Assembly: GCA_029204225.1 (NCBI GenBank)
Contig: CM055102.1
Location: 17,008,223 to 17,072,222, forward strand
Direction of reading: 5' to 3'
Source of the DNA: Diphasiastrum complanatum
Taxonomy: Eukaryota > Streptophyta > Lycopodiopsida > Lycopodiales > Lycopodiaceae
Length of the DNA: 64,000 bases
The first letter of the stretch is position 1, and the number at the start of each line of letters is the position of its first letter. A program made the position numbers and the translations under genes. Below are positions 51,170 to 64,000 of the stretch, piece after piece. The notes below the pieces were generated by a model. That model did not search any database. It saw only the letters and a list, made by a program, of their open reading frames with translations, and had not been told where the DNA came from.

Positions 51170-54100
51170 GGATGCTTCTTTGCTCAAAGGCAACTCTCCA
51201 TGTTATACTCCTTCCGGACAATGACAAACTACCGAAACTTCAAATTAAAGGTCCACACCCCTAACCTACACCATATCATTTCAAAAAAAAGTCCCCCCCT
51301 TTTTTTCTAATGATATTTACAAAGGCCTTAAGCTTAGCCATAATGAATGGACAAGATTTGTTGCTTCTCCCTCAAGCCAATATGCCACCTTCCATGAAGC
51401 CTCACTACATACCACTATATATCATGTAGTTTCGACTACTTTTTTTCACAACACTTTGTGAAGAGAGTTCATCATTTTGCTCCTCTTGTGATTGCGCCCT
51501 AGCAAGCTTCCTTCCTTCGGATTCTATCTTATGGTAAGAGGTTCATCCTGTTTGATGACAATACTATCATCTCTTTTGTTGTTTTATGCACTTTGGTTTA
51601 TGGTTCTTAGTAACTTGGTGTGATATTTATGCTCATAGCTTCATAATCTCCCTAAACCAATGTGTCTTCTCAAATGCTATGCACATCTCGTAATGAATTA
51701 GTAGCATTTGGACACTAAATGATCATCTACTTTTTGTGACTATGTAGCATCAATTGTTACTACGGCCTACCACTTCATTCATTTAAATTCAATTTCGAAC
51801 CATACATTGCTAAGTCTCTACACATGTATGTCATTTGGAAAACCATGCTATAACAGTTTGGCTTTAACACTTTTGGAACGTTTTTTTGGCAAAAGAACAT
51901 ACTTATGAAAAATGTGATTCTTAAGGAAGAATGTTAGATGTTATGTGATAAAGACTCGATGTATGGTTGTGTTTTAAAGAAAACAAACCACCTGTGGGAA
52001 TAGCATGACATCTTCTCAAAAAACATGTCTACAATCATCCAGGTATGACTTCTCTTACCGAAGTCCAGGTTATGTATAAACCACATACATCATGAACATG
52101 GTTGTGTTACATATTCTAAGTAAGAAGTAATCAAAAAATGGTTCTGCCGCTTTACTTACGTATTTAACTTACGTTGCGTCTTTTTAATTAATTAATATAG
52201 ACTTTCAAACTTAAGCCTGACCATTATGCTTTCTAATCTCAATTTATGCCTATGACAAACCGTTTTAACAATTCTTTCTCACTATTCTTAAGAGTTTGTA
52301 CCTATATACAAAATTAGGGTTTTCAACATAAAATTCTTAGACAACATGGATATGCGTAAGATACAAAGTTTTTACACAAGGATTAGAATGGCATGGATCT
52401 GTCCTAATACCTGGTAAAATTCTTGGAAGTCCTTAACAAGGGACAAGTTGTGTTTCCCAACTTAGGAACTTTACAAAAGCTAAGTTTAAAATACTTTATT
52501 TAATAATTTTGCTCCATGGTACTTATCAACCTAAGGCCCAATGTTGGACTCACACACCCAGAATGCCGAAAACGAATACTTCTTCTTCTTCTAAAGACTC
52601 GAGTAGCAGTTTTGACTCGGATTCGAGTTCCTCATCCAATTTGAGTTCAAAATTGAGTTCAAGTTCAAGTGAAGATTCTAGATCAAAAAGACATGTTAAA
52701 CATTCTAAAAATAAAAAAAAGCATGGAGAAATGAAGAAGTATGAACATAAACAAAAGAGTATGTGGAAGAGAGAGTATGTGGAAGAGAGAAGTTTTGGAC
52801 CTGAGTAAAAAATTCGATGAACTCAAGATTCAACTTCTTTAGCGAAAGAATAAGAGACGATCTGATACCACAATAGGCAAATCTAATGTATGTTGTACCA
52901 AATGTAAACAAGAGGGCCATGATCATAGTGAATGTAAGAATAGATCACATGTTGCATTTGTGGAAGAAGCTGAAGAAGAAGTTTTAGATAATGACTTGGT
53001 ATATCTAATGGAGGTAAAAACAAATGAACCTGTGTACGAAGTCAGTGCTTGTATGTGATTGTGGTGTTTTGACTCATATATAACGTCCAAATAGCTATGC
53101 TCAGTGAAAACTTCTATATTGGTCATCAACGGTCAGAATGTTAGTTATGCACATATCACCACTACATCCAGTTTGTGGCTAGTAAAATGCTACATGGGCT
53201 TGAAACCATTTTGCTGCCTATGATGGGCTCGTGGGGTGCAAGTTATACACAATGCCTTGTTTGATAAGCGGTGGTATTTTTGCCGGTCGTCAGGCCTAGG
53301 TATTTCGCTAGGCAGTTCCGATGGCGAGTGTGACTAGGATGTCTCTTAACCAAGGCAGTGTATTTCAACTGTTGATGATGGTGGACGGCCTGCTCTGGTG
53401 TTTCACAGAGGATGGGTACGGCTTAACATAATCCTCAAAGCAACCCATAAATAGTGAGATGAAAACGATTAAGAACTTGACGGTTTATAGTAGTTAGCAA
53501 AGATTTTGTATACTAACTAGCTTATTGACTGACCAATTCCATCCCAGCAAAGCATAAAGGATATGGATGCGGAAACACTTCCTTCTTCTGTATGACCAAT
53601 ACAACTTTACTTGGGTCATATGATAACGACTTAATGACAACTGGGTATAATGCAGTATTAGTTAGAACTTCTCATCCAGTTAACTAAAAGCAATTACGGA
53701 ATTCAACCCTAACCAACATGTAGACGCATTGACTCAAAGCAATAGCAAAAACACAAATACATTCTAATTGATGGAGTATGGATCATGCTCTATCTCAGTT
53801 GAGAAAACTGGCAATGAACAGTCTCGAGATCAAGATGCTCAGATAGAGTCGATTTGTGTAGTTGTAGCTACTACTTCATACTACGATCAATCATCTTCCG
53901 GGCTACAGACTAATGAGACTGTAGATCTGTTTTAAGGTTTGTGAGAAGTAGATAATGTTTAATAACAACAGAAGTATATCTACTGTAAGCAAGCATTAAA
54001 TCATTCACATATTACACATCATAGGCATAATGTCGCAACTCTATTTAAACAAATAAGTTTACAACCACAATTTTCAGTGTTGTCTCTTTCCCACATCATT

Positions 54101-57100
54101 ACATGGATGCAAGAGAGGTATTCTCTCTACCAAGAAACTAGCTACCACTAATTATGTGTCTGGTCTTAATCCTATCAGCTTCTAGATGCGCATCATAGTA
54201 GTCCGTGCAACTTGTCGTCATCCATCCATGTGTTGTGATGGTGAAGATGCTTCGCTATCTCGACTGTCTGATAACCACAATCGTTTCCTTGCGGTGCCTC
54301 TACAGTCGTGAACATTGTTCGGAGCATAAGGGCTTTGGCAAAGGAACCACAAATAGACCGTAGTGGGTGCTGGTGTGGTGCTCGGGTAGTTCGTCGCTAT
54401 GTGAACTGCAATCGTTGACTTTGTGGTGCGGTTCGGCTTTCTTCCCTGTGCGAAAAATGCGAAGAATGTGAAGGTCCCCAAAAAACTTGCTCTTAGTCAT
54501 TTTAAACAAAGGTCCTTTAAAATATGTTGTAAGTCATATTTCGGCCATGTGTCAACTTTTTAAATTATGAGAAATACAAATTGTGTGAATTGTGCAAAAA
54601 ATAGTTAAAATATACAGACTGTGCAAAACTTAGTTCAAAATACAACAGTCTGAAAAACACAAGGAAAAATACAATAGCCTTGATGGTAGAAACTTTAAGT
54701 TTCTTCAGCTCCCTCTCAAAGTGAGTCTTTTCCTGATTCCCAAGCTCGCTCTTTTCCTTTCAAATAGTGCCTTGTCTAAGAGTTTTGTCAAGATATTGGC
54801 CACCATCTGCTTCGTTGAAATGAACACAATCTTCAACTCGTTTCTTTCAACCAGATTCCTAATCAAGTGATACTTGATAGCAATGTGTTTCGTTCTAGAA
54901 TGAAACACAGGGTCCTTCGTCAAATGAAAAGTAGAGGTGTTATCCATGTATAACATTAGCGGCTCATTGGTGCTCTCTCCCAATCCTTCTAGAAACTGTT
55001 TGAGCCATGTCAGCTCATTAGCCATCTTGGCTGCAGCAACATACTTTGTCTCATAAGAAGATTCGGCAGTTATGGTCTGTTTTTTGCTGACCCATACGAC
55101 AACTACATTTGATGTGATGGTACAGCCTCCCGAAACACTCTTAATGTCATCTTTGAGGGATGCCTAGCTTGCAGCACTGTAGGACTGCACTCAAAATCCT
55201 ACATCACGAAAAAAACAAAGACCATAGTCTTTTGTCTGCTGTAGGTATTGCAAGATCCTCTTGGCAATTTTGTAGTGTGTAGGTCCTGGATTAATGTTGA
55301 ATTGGCTCTATCTGAATATTGCGTAAGCAATGTCCGACCTCATATTGTCTGCCAAGTACATCAATGAATCAATTAGCCTTTTGTAAGGCTTTTGCAGCAT
55401 TGCTTCCCTCTGCTCTACATCGTCTCTGGGACAGTCTTTATTCATCAGTATTGTGCCAGGTACCATCGGAGTATTTACTTCATTGCAATTTGTCATTTGA
55501 AAATCATCGATGATTTTTTGGATGTGTCTTGATTGGTGTAGATACAATCTTCCACCCTCAAAATCTCTATCAATCTGCAAGCCCAGGTAGCACTTTGCTT
55601 CTCCTAGGTCTGATATTTCAAAGTGCCTTGAAATATCTTCTTTCACTTGTGCAATCAGTGTGGTCATTTTCATCTACAATATGGATCTTCAAATTGTAGG
55701 CTGCTGCATATGCAAACAATATGTGTATAGAAGTATGCTTGACTATAGGAGAAAACGTGTCGATGTAGTCAACACCATACTTCTGTGAAAAACTTGTAGA
55801 TCCATTTATATTTGACAATCTTCCTATTTTCTTGTACTGATTCAAGAGTCCAGACCTGGTTTTTCTTCATGGAGTCCATCTTGTATTCCATGGCCTTTAT
55901 ACATTTGTCCCTTTCTGGAAATTCAACAACTTCTTGATAGGTTTGTGGTTCACTTCCGAATCTTCAAAAATCTTCTTGAGTAGAAGTTGAGCTGTTTGGT
56001 ATGTACCTGACAAAATGTCTTCTCTCCCTTGCAGATTTGCTTGGAGATGGTGTAGGATCAGTGACTGCTTTGTCTTTGTCTTTCTTATTGACAATAGAAC
56101 CACTGTACGTTGCAAGTGTTTTGGGTATAGGCTACTTATCTTGCTACTCATTGTCTGAACTATCACACAGTTCATTTAGAGTTTGAACATCTTGATCTAG
56201 ATGCTCAGGGTTTGCTCCCTTTGTCGGTGTGGGCAGGTCGTAGTACTACTTGCTGAGAATCTCGTAGCTGACTAGATCACCGTCAACCATCATTTTTAGC
56301 TTTGTAAAATTTGACGTCTCTCACAGTCTTCACTTCATTGGTCTGAGGGATGTAGATTCTATAGTATGAAAATTTTACATCGTAGCCTACCAAGAAACCT
56401 TACTCTACTTTTTCATCTACCTTCTTTCTCTTCTTATCAGGAATCTGTGCATATGCTACACATATGAAGATACGTACATGAGCTAGATTCGGCTTGTTTT
56501 CCCACCACACCTCATGTGGGTAGTGTGAGGAACACCCGATTTGCCTGTCCTGTTTTGGGGTCTTGACAATCTGCGAGTTTTGCGAGTTTTATTTACAAAT
56601 GATTTCTAAAATTTAATGGCACATGGTATGCTATCAGATATATAGGTTGTATACATACTCATTTTATATTAGATATAAACTAACTTTGATTATACCAATG
56701 GATTCTACATAAAAAATGGAGCACTTTTGCTTTTTGGACCATCTCAATCCGAGCAATAGTAAGAAAGTTATGACATTTCAACATTTTTTAGACTAGAAAA
56801 CATTTTTCCCTTGGAACCTAAAAGGGGCAGCACGCCAGCGTGCTATCAATTTGAGTCAAAAACTGAAAGCTTAAATTGGTAGCACATCGACGTGCTACCC
56901 CTTTCAAGCTCCAAGAAAAAAATAATTAGCTTAAAAAGCTTTGAAGGGTGATAACGTTCTTAACATTGCTCGGATTGAGATGGTTCAAAAAGCAAAAATG
57001 CTCCATTTTTTATGTAGAATACATTGCTTTAATCAAATTTGAGAAAAAAAAAATGAAAATATTTTATTATTTCATCATCTCAATATAAGCTTAATAGTTT

Positions 57101-60100
57101 AGTTATAGCCTCCATTTAGAACGTACAATAAAAATGTTTTTTTTTTACCAACGTTGATTTTATGATACCTATAATAGGCTTGGCCATTTATCATCATGTC
57201 TTTTAATGTATGGTCGTACATCAATCCTTGTCAGTAGACAAAAATGTTTTAGCTTGATAAATGTAAAATTAAAGTGATTTAATTTTCCGTGTTCTCAATG
57301 ATATAGCATATTATGTACAATTTGTAGACAACATGTTTTGTAGACATATATTTTAGCTAGTAAAAAAATAAACAACATGATAATGAAGTATACAAATGTA
57401 GAATATATCTTAAAAACCTAAAAACAATGTAGGATGCCATGTGCTATCAATTTGACATAATTAAAAAACACTAAACTCGCAAAACTCGCAGATGATTTAC
57501 TCGCAAAATGCCAAACCCCCCATGTTCTGCAGATAGGTGGCTGTAGCTACTGCTTCAGCCCATAAATATCTTGATGCCTTTGAGTAGGCCATCATGCATC
57601 TTGCTACTTTCATGAGACTTCTATTCTTCATCCCAACTACACCATTATGTTGTAGTGTATATGCTGCAGTCTTCCTATGAAGAATGTCGCGACTTTTATA
57701 GAAATCAACAAATCAGTTGGAGATATATTCTCCACCCCTGTTAGTTTGTATTCTCTTGACTTTCTTCCCTGTCCACTTTTCAGCTTAGTCTACAAACTCT
57801 ATAAACTTATCAAGAGCTTATGATTTGTTGTGGATGAAGTAGACGACAATAAACTTACTGAAATCATCGAAGAAGGTGATGTAGTATCTTGAGCCTCCTA
57901 TAGAAATCACATCGAATGGTCCGCAGATGTGTGAATGTATCAACTCCAAAATCTTTGTCACTCTGAAGGAGTCCTTCGTAAAGGGTGTACGAGACATCTT
58001 GTCTTTGTGGCATGCATCACATGATGTTTGATTGGTTGCATCTTTGATGCTAAGCCCTGTGAATACATCATGTTGGCTAGCTTGATACATCACCAACATG
58101 TTCATATGACTTAGTCTCCTATGCCGTAGAACGTCCATGGACTCATGGATCCGATGTGCTTGTTTTGTAGGTAGGTGTACCTTCAAATGATACAATTTGC
58201 CTTTCCGTCTGCCTTGCGTGATGAGGGTACTAGTGCTTGCATCAACCACATTGCATGCTTCATCTGTGAATGTCACATGCATGCCTACATCTACTATTCT
58301 TGAAACAAATAATAGGTCTTTCTATAATTTAGGCATGTATACGACGTCATCTAGCCTTCTGTCTCTATTGTTGGTGTTCAGCCATAGAACTTCAGTCTTG
58401 CTCACTTCATGTCGTGATCCGTCTCCCAGAATAATGTATCTGGAGAAGTTGGTCTATCGAAAGTCAACTATCATCTATCTTGTTATCACAAAATGTGACA
58501 TAACACATGAGTCACGAACGACGTCTTGAATATTGGCTTGAGATGTACCACATACATCTGTACATAGATAGGCGGATGGATTGCAATTGGCTTGTTCTTC
58601 ACCCATTTGTGAGAATTCTGACTCCTCCATGTATGATGAGCTCTTTGAGCTCTCTTTCCTTCTAGCTTTTTGTTCCTTGGATTTGGGTAACAATCCATGA
58701 TAGCATGGCCCTTCTTGTGACAGTGTACACACTCGATCTTCAAATTTAGCCAGCATTTGTCGACAGTGTGGCCATTGTGAAGGATTTCAGATCATTCAAG
58801 ATCCAATCCATGTCCCTGATCTTTGGTTTCAAAAAGGAGCAAACCAACAATCCTCCCAATGTAAAACAATCAGCCTACATACAAAATGAGATGCAAACTC
58901 TAAGAGATATTGATCAAACATGAACCAAAACATAAAATATAGTTGTTGTCCATACAATTACAGTAACCTACTATATTTCACACGCGTAGAATAAAAAATA
59001 GCAATAAATGAGCATTCTACACATAGAATTGCAAGATAACATTACGAGAGTGCACCAATGAGTAGTAGAACCCAAAGAGAACCATGTATAATGATGAAAC
59101 GAGAGAGAAGAGAGAACATCCCTTTCTCCACGAGTTTGTTCAAATCTGAATCTCTCTCAAACTCGACTACCAACTTTTCCACACTTTCAAAAAGTGTTTA
59201 TTGAATGTATTTCAAACTAATATAACTTCAAAAAGTTTCTCTCTAAATCTAAAATGAGTTTTGGCCTCATATTGACAATTTACCAAAATATGACTAAACT
59301 TGTTGAAATCTCCCACACTCCCTCTTCAACTAGTTTTGGCATAGTTTTAACCATAGAACTTTGACCCAACTCTAGAATGATCTCCATCCTAAGTATAAAT
59401 CTCCTTTCTAATGTTCTAAAGTAGTTTCCATAATTGATATAGAGAATAGTGTCCAAAATGGATGTTTCACCATCTCTTACATCAATTTTACACATCAAGA
59501 TATAACTAGAACATGAAGAACCAAATAGAGTGTGAATGAATTGATTTTCCTCCATGTTTCAAACTTTGAACTCTTTGGAAAATTACAGCACCCAAACAAA
59601 AAATTTGAGTGATGACCATTTGCTTGTTTGTCTCCTCCAACTTTGTCCTTTCTTGATATGTCTCCACCATAAAATTCCATGAATGAGCCTCCATCTCCAT
59701 CTTGCCACAAGAAACCATCAAACCTTGGAAATACATGAGTAGGTGAGTACATCAATGATGAAAATCCAGCACCACATGACTCCATAAACCAAGTAGGTTG
59801 CACTAGTCCATCTTCAAGATCTACTTGACACAAGAAAATGACCATGAATTCACCAAAAATTGACAATCTCCAAGTACTGGCACCAAGTAGCTCAACACTT
59901 GAGGACTTAGCCATGGATGAGTGACATAATGAACCTCCATTAGCGCCATTTCCATCAGCAAGACCAGCCAAGATTGCTAGTACAACTCCAACAATAAGAT
60001 ATTGCAAGACAATGTAGCTAGTTTGTCCTTGACAATTTGCACACATCCACATGAAATAGCTCAAACATGAGATAGAACAAGAAAGTAATCTTGAACAACA

Positions 60101-63100
60101 CTTACTTGCTGCTCCTTTGACCTTACTTGAGTTTAAATACTCTTGCAAAAATAGATCCATAATATCTTTTTCGAATAACTTTCCTTTGATGCTCTTGACT
60201 AGCTCCAAATTACCACCTGGGCCTTTTGTGTTGTTGAAGCGCTTTGAGACCAACCTCTTGATCTTTCTCTTTACCATGAAATTCATTGAAAAAACTTTGT
60301 TTTCTAGATCCATTACTTGATTTTCCAGCATGAAAACAATGAGAACCAATATCCACTTGCATAACATCACCTACACAAGAAGATTCTCCAAAACATGTGA
60401 GTAAAGCAAAGTGAGTTGCTTCTGCTTGCTTACCTTTCTCTTGATCATCAAAGATATCAAAGATATGAATATCTTCAGACCTGAACCTTTGAAAATACTC
60501 CCTCTCAAACATATGATCTTGATTCAACAAGATCTCATCAATGCTTGATCTCGAATTTCCACAAAGGTTAGTGAAAACAATGTCATTGGTGGCACCATCA
60601 TAAATCAAAAGATAGATTCCAAACTTTCCATCCAACATGAAGTATAGTAGATGAAGATGAGTATCAAACCTAATAAATGTAGCCTTTTTGAGTCCATAAA
60701 AACTCTCAATAAGCTCATCAATGAGATCTCCCTTGCCTTGAAGAAATTGCCTCTCGATTTGGTCCATGTAGCCTTCTCCAACCAACCTTTTGCCATCTTG
60801 ATCACAAATGCTCAATTCATAATCATAGAATCCTTTGATGTGATGAAGAGATGTGAGATCCATGACTTGGATCTTCCCAAAAACTAATCTTCCATTGCTC
60901 TTTCCTTCATAAGGCTCACCCTTAGTGATTGCATCATAAGAAGTAGAAACCTCAAAGACATTAGAAGCCATGAAAAAAATGATTAGTACCTTTAACATAA
61001 GGATAATTGAAGTACTCTCTTTTTTCAAACAAGAACTTCTATCAATTTTTTAGGTAATGAATCATATGACAATAATTTTCCTCCCTATCATTCACAACGA
61101 CATCATTCAAAGTACATCCTACTTTGAACTCTTCACATACTTTTCTTCTTCTTGACTTCCTCACCAAGTCTCTTGATAGAACCATTTGATCTACTCTCTT
61201 TATGAAGACATGTGACTCCACTTGCTGCAAAAATGAAAAGAATGTAGAAGAACCATCTTCTTCATGAATGCACCTAGCAATAACTTTTTCCATATGATCA
61301 AAGAAATCATAATAACAATCTTTTCCAAGGAAGAACCTTCACCTCCATTGATTAAGTTAGCTCTTTCCTTACCTTTTGCATGCTTGCACCTGCCATGAAG
61401 AACCATTGAAACACCATCATTATCCTCATAACTAGCCAAGTTAACACAAAGATGAACATCTCCAAGAAGCATATTAGATCTTGACTTAGATCTAGCATAA
61501 GGAAGCTTGTTAGACTTTGCATAAGATCCACCAATCTTATTAATGCTAAAAGGTAACTTTGGAAAGTTGAGACCAATCTCCTTTTCCATTCCATCCTTTT
61601 TGTTAGCCATAACAAAAGCATCAAGCTTGAAAAGTCTACCTTGTCTATTGCTCCTAGCAACCAGAATTTCTTCCTTTGTAATGGAACAAGCATCACCACC
61701 AAACTCTACCATGCATCCTTTCTCTATCATTTGACCAACACTTAGCAAATTCTTTGAAAGTGAAGGAATGTAAAGAACACCATCAAGTTGTGCTTTCCTA
61801 TTAGTAGAGAGATAATTAGGAATTGAACCAATACCTTCAATCACACACTCACCACCATTGGCCATGTGAATTGCTTTCTTGGCTCCATCATAAGTGACCA
61901 AAGAAGTAAAGAACTCCTTGTGACTAGTCATGTGTGAACTAGCTCCACTATCAATCCACCATATATCTTTTTCACCTTCACTTGATATTGGACTTGAAGA
62001 ACACATCAAAAGAGAATCACCACCACCTAGATCCTCATCATTAGTAGTAAAGTTAATTTTCTTGCTACCTTCATCTCTTTGCATCTGTAAATATTCATTT
62101 GCAAAATGCCCTTTGATTCCATAATAAAAGCATTTCAACTTAGACTTATCTTTCTTTTTGCCGAAAGAGGAAGTCTCACCTTGATCTTGTCATTTTGACC
62201 ACTTGCCTTTGCCTTTGCCCTTGAACTTGCCTTTGATGAACATAGCATCCTCTTCATATTGAGATGTCGATGTAGATCCACCTCCTCTTGATTGAAGCCT
62301 ATACTCCTCATTCACCAAGATCTCTTGCAAATCCACAATACTTGGCAAAGTCTTTTGAATAGTAAAACTTTGAACAAGATTAGAATGATCATCCAACAAG
62401 CCATTAAGCATAACTTGAACAAGTTCTACCTCCTTAATGCTTTCATCAATACATGCTAACTCATCATTGAATGCTTTAACTCTCAGAACAAAAGCATGAG
62501 TACTCTCTTCCTTATTTTGCAAACTTTGAAAGATTTGCCTCCTAAGAGTAAGCACTCTTGATGTAGACTTGGATTCATAAAGCTTCTTCAAATCTTTCCA
62601 AGCCTCCAAAGATGATGTGCACTTACCAATCTCCTTGAGAAGCTCATTGGTAACATTCATCTTAATCATGTGTAGAGCCTTCTTTGTTCTCTTGTCATAC
62701 CTCACTTGATCTTGAGGTGCTTCAGGTCTCTCCACCACACCTTCAACAATCTCCATCAACTCATTCATCTCCAGTAAGGACTCCATCCTCACCTTCCATG
62801 TAGAATAGTTGATTGAGGTGAGCCTAGCATTGCCTTCCAACATGAATCCGCCACTTGTAGCCATGTTGCAATGACCTAGTCTTCTTCTTTCAACCTGTTT
62901 CAATGAACAAAGCACTCTCTTGAATGTCAACAAATGAACTCAAGAAGATATCACAAAGATATGGAACCTCTCAAATCTCTTCTAGCACTTCTAACTAGAA
63001 AATCAACACATAGAATAGTGAAATCTTGATCAACCTATGATCTATCCTCAATCTCATGATTCTTGCCACTTCCTAAGATTGAAAAACACTCAAATGAAGT

Positions 63101-64000
63101 TAAGTAGCCTCACAAACTAGAGATCCAATCAAAATTAAGGTTTTGACAAAATCACAAAAAATTGAGTATCTCAAATTCTACATGCAATTTTTAAAAACTT
63201 GATTTATCATCTTGTAGCCTCCAATGAGACCTTCATAATGCACCAAAAAATTGGCTAATTCTAGTAAACCAGTGTGAAATTGGAATGGATCAAGTATGTC
63301 AAATGGATTTTTGACCTACAAAATATCAATTCTACACATGCAAAAATGTTGATTTTTGAGTAGAAATCAATCTAGCATGCTCTAGCATTGGTAACTCCTC
63401 TAAATCCCTGCTAAAGATGGCTGATCCTTTCATAACCTGAAATAAAATAGCTCTGATACCATGTGAGGGATTTTAGATCATTCAAGATCCAATCCATGTC
63501 CCTGATCTTTGGTTACAAAAAGGAGCAAACCAACAATCCTGCCAATGTAGAAAATTCAGCATCTACATACAAAATGAGATGAAAACTCTAAGAGATACTA
63601 ATCAAACATGAACCAAAAATATAAAATATACTTGATGTCCATACAATTACAGTACCCTACTGTATTTTACACGTGTAGAACCGAAAATAGCAATAAATGA
63701 TCATTCTACACATAGAATTGCAAGATAACATCATGAGAGTGCACGAATGAGTAGTAGAAACCAAAGAGAACCATGTATAATAATGAAATGAGAGAGAGAA
63801 GAGAGAAAATCCCTTTTTCCATGAGTAACAACAATATATAATAGGTCCAAACCCTATTTGGCCACTTGGCTTTCCCTCCAAAATGTAAACCCTACTATTT
63901 TTGGGTCTAGATTCAATGTACCCAAATTTTAAATTTGAATCTCTCTCAAACCTGACTACCAACTTTCCCACACTTTAAAAGAGTGTTTATTGAATGTATT

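Overview
The window looks like nuclear DNA of a land plant with a large, repeat-rich genome. It is almost wholly LTR retrotransposons, nested and decayed. Copia primer sites match initiator-Met tRNA, gypsy sites match Asp tRNA, splice signals are plant-like, and long (GA/CT)n arrays are common. The species cannot be told; a conifer or another big-genome seed plant would fit. I recognise no intact single-copy host gene. Nearly every coding stretch has stops, frameshifts or deletions.

Layout. 1-2484: 3' part of a copia element (+) whose pol is interrupted by a non-retroviral segment. 2535-8394: microsatellite, a copia RT scrap, a region that may be CACTA-like, and a truncated gypsy LTR. 8672-13330: a copia element (+) lacking its 5' LTR. 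13331-21050: a long gypsy element (-) with gag, protease, RT, RNase H, integrase and an extra coiled-coil ORF. 21051-25990: copia and LTR scraps. 25992-31945: a gypsy element (-) with its integrase segment present twice. 33142-40175: LTRs of one gypsy family carrying long GA arrays. One of them is split by a gag-only gypsy element (33666-38757) that ends in an 18-nt copy of the Asp-tRNA primer site. 40724-47002: a complete copia element (-) with a TGGTT target duplication. 47627-49671: a decayed coiled-coil ORF (-). 49672-54700: mostly unassigned, with a CT array and a gag scrap. 54705-58775: a second copia lineage (-), itself carrying a foldback insertion. 58776-64000: a copia element (-) inserted in that one's gag zinc knuckle, again with pol replaced by the segment seen at 1-1275.

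Most interesting: (1) two copia copies at opposite ends of the window share an undescribed segment in place of pol, with a signal-peptide-like start and a membrane-like helix; (2) the gag-only gypsy insertion keeps a terminal tRNA primer-site copy, and an empty site lies nearby; (3) two LTRs are joined by little more than a primer site; (4) copia LTRs and leaders repeatedly carry the palindrome CACACGTGTG. Positions were read by eye, so boundaries given as approximate may move by a few bases.
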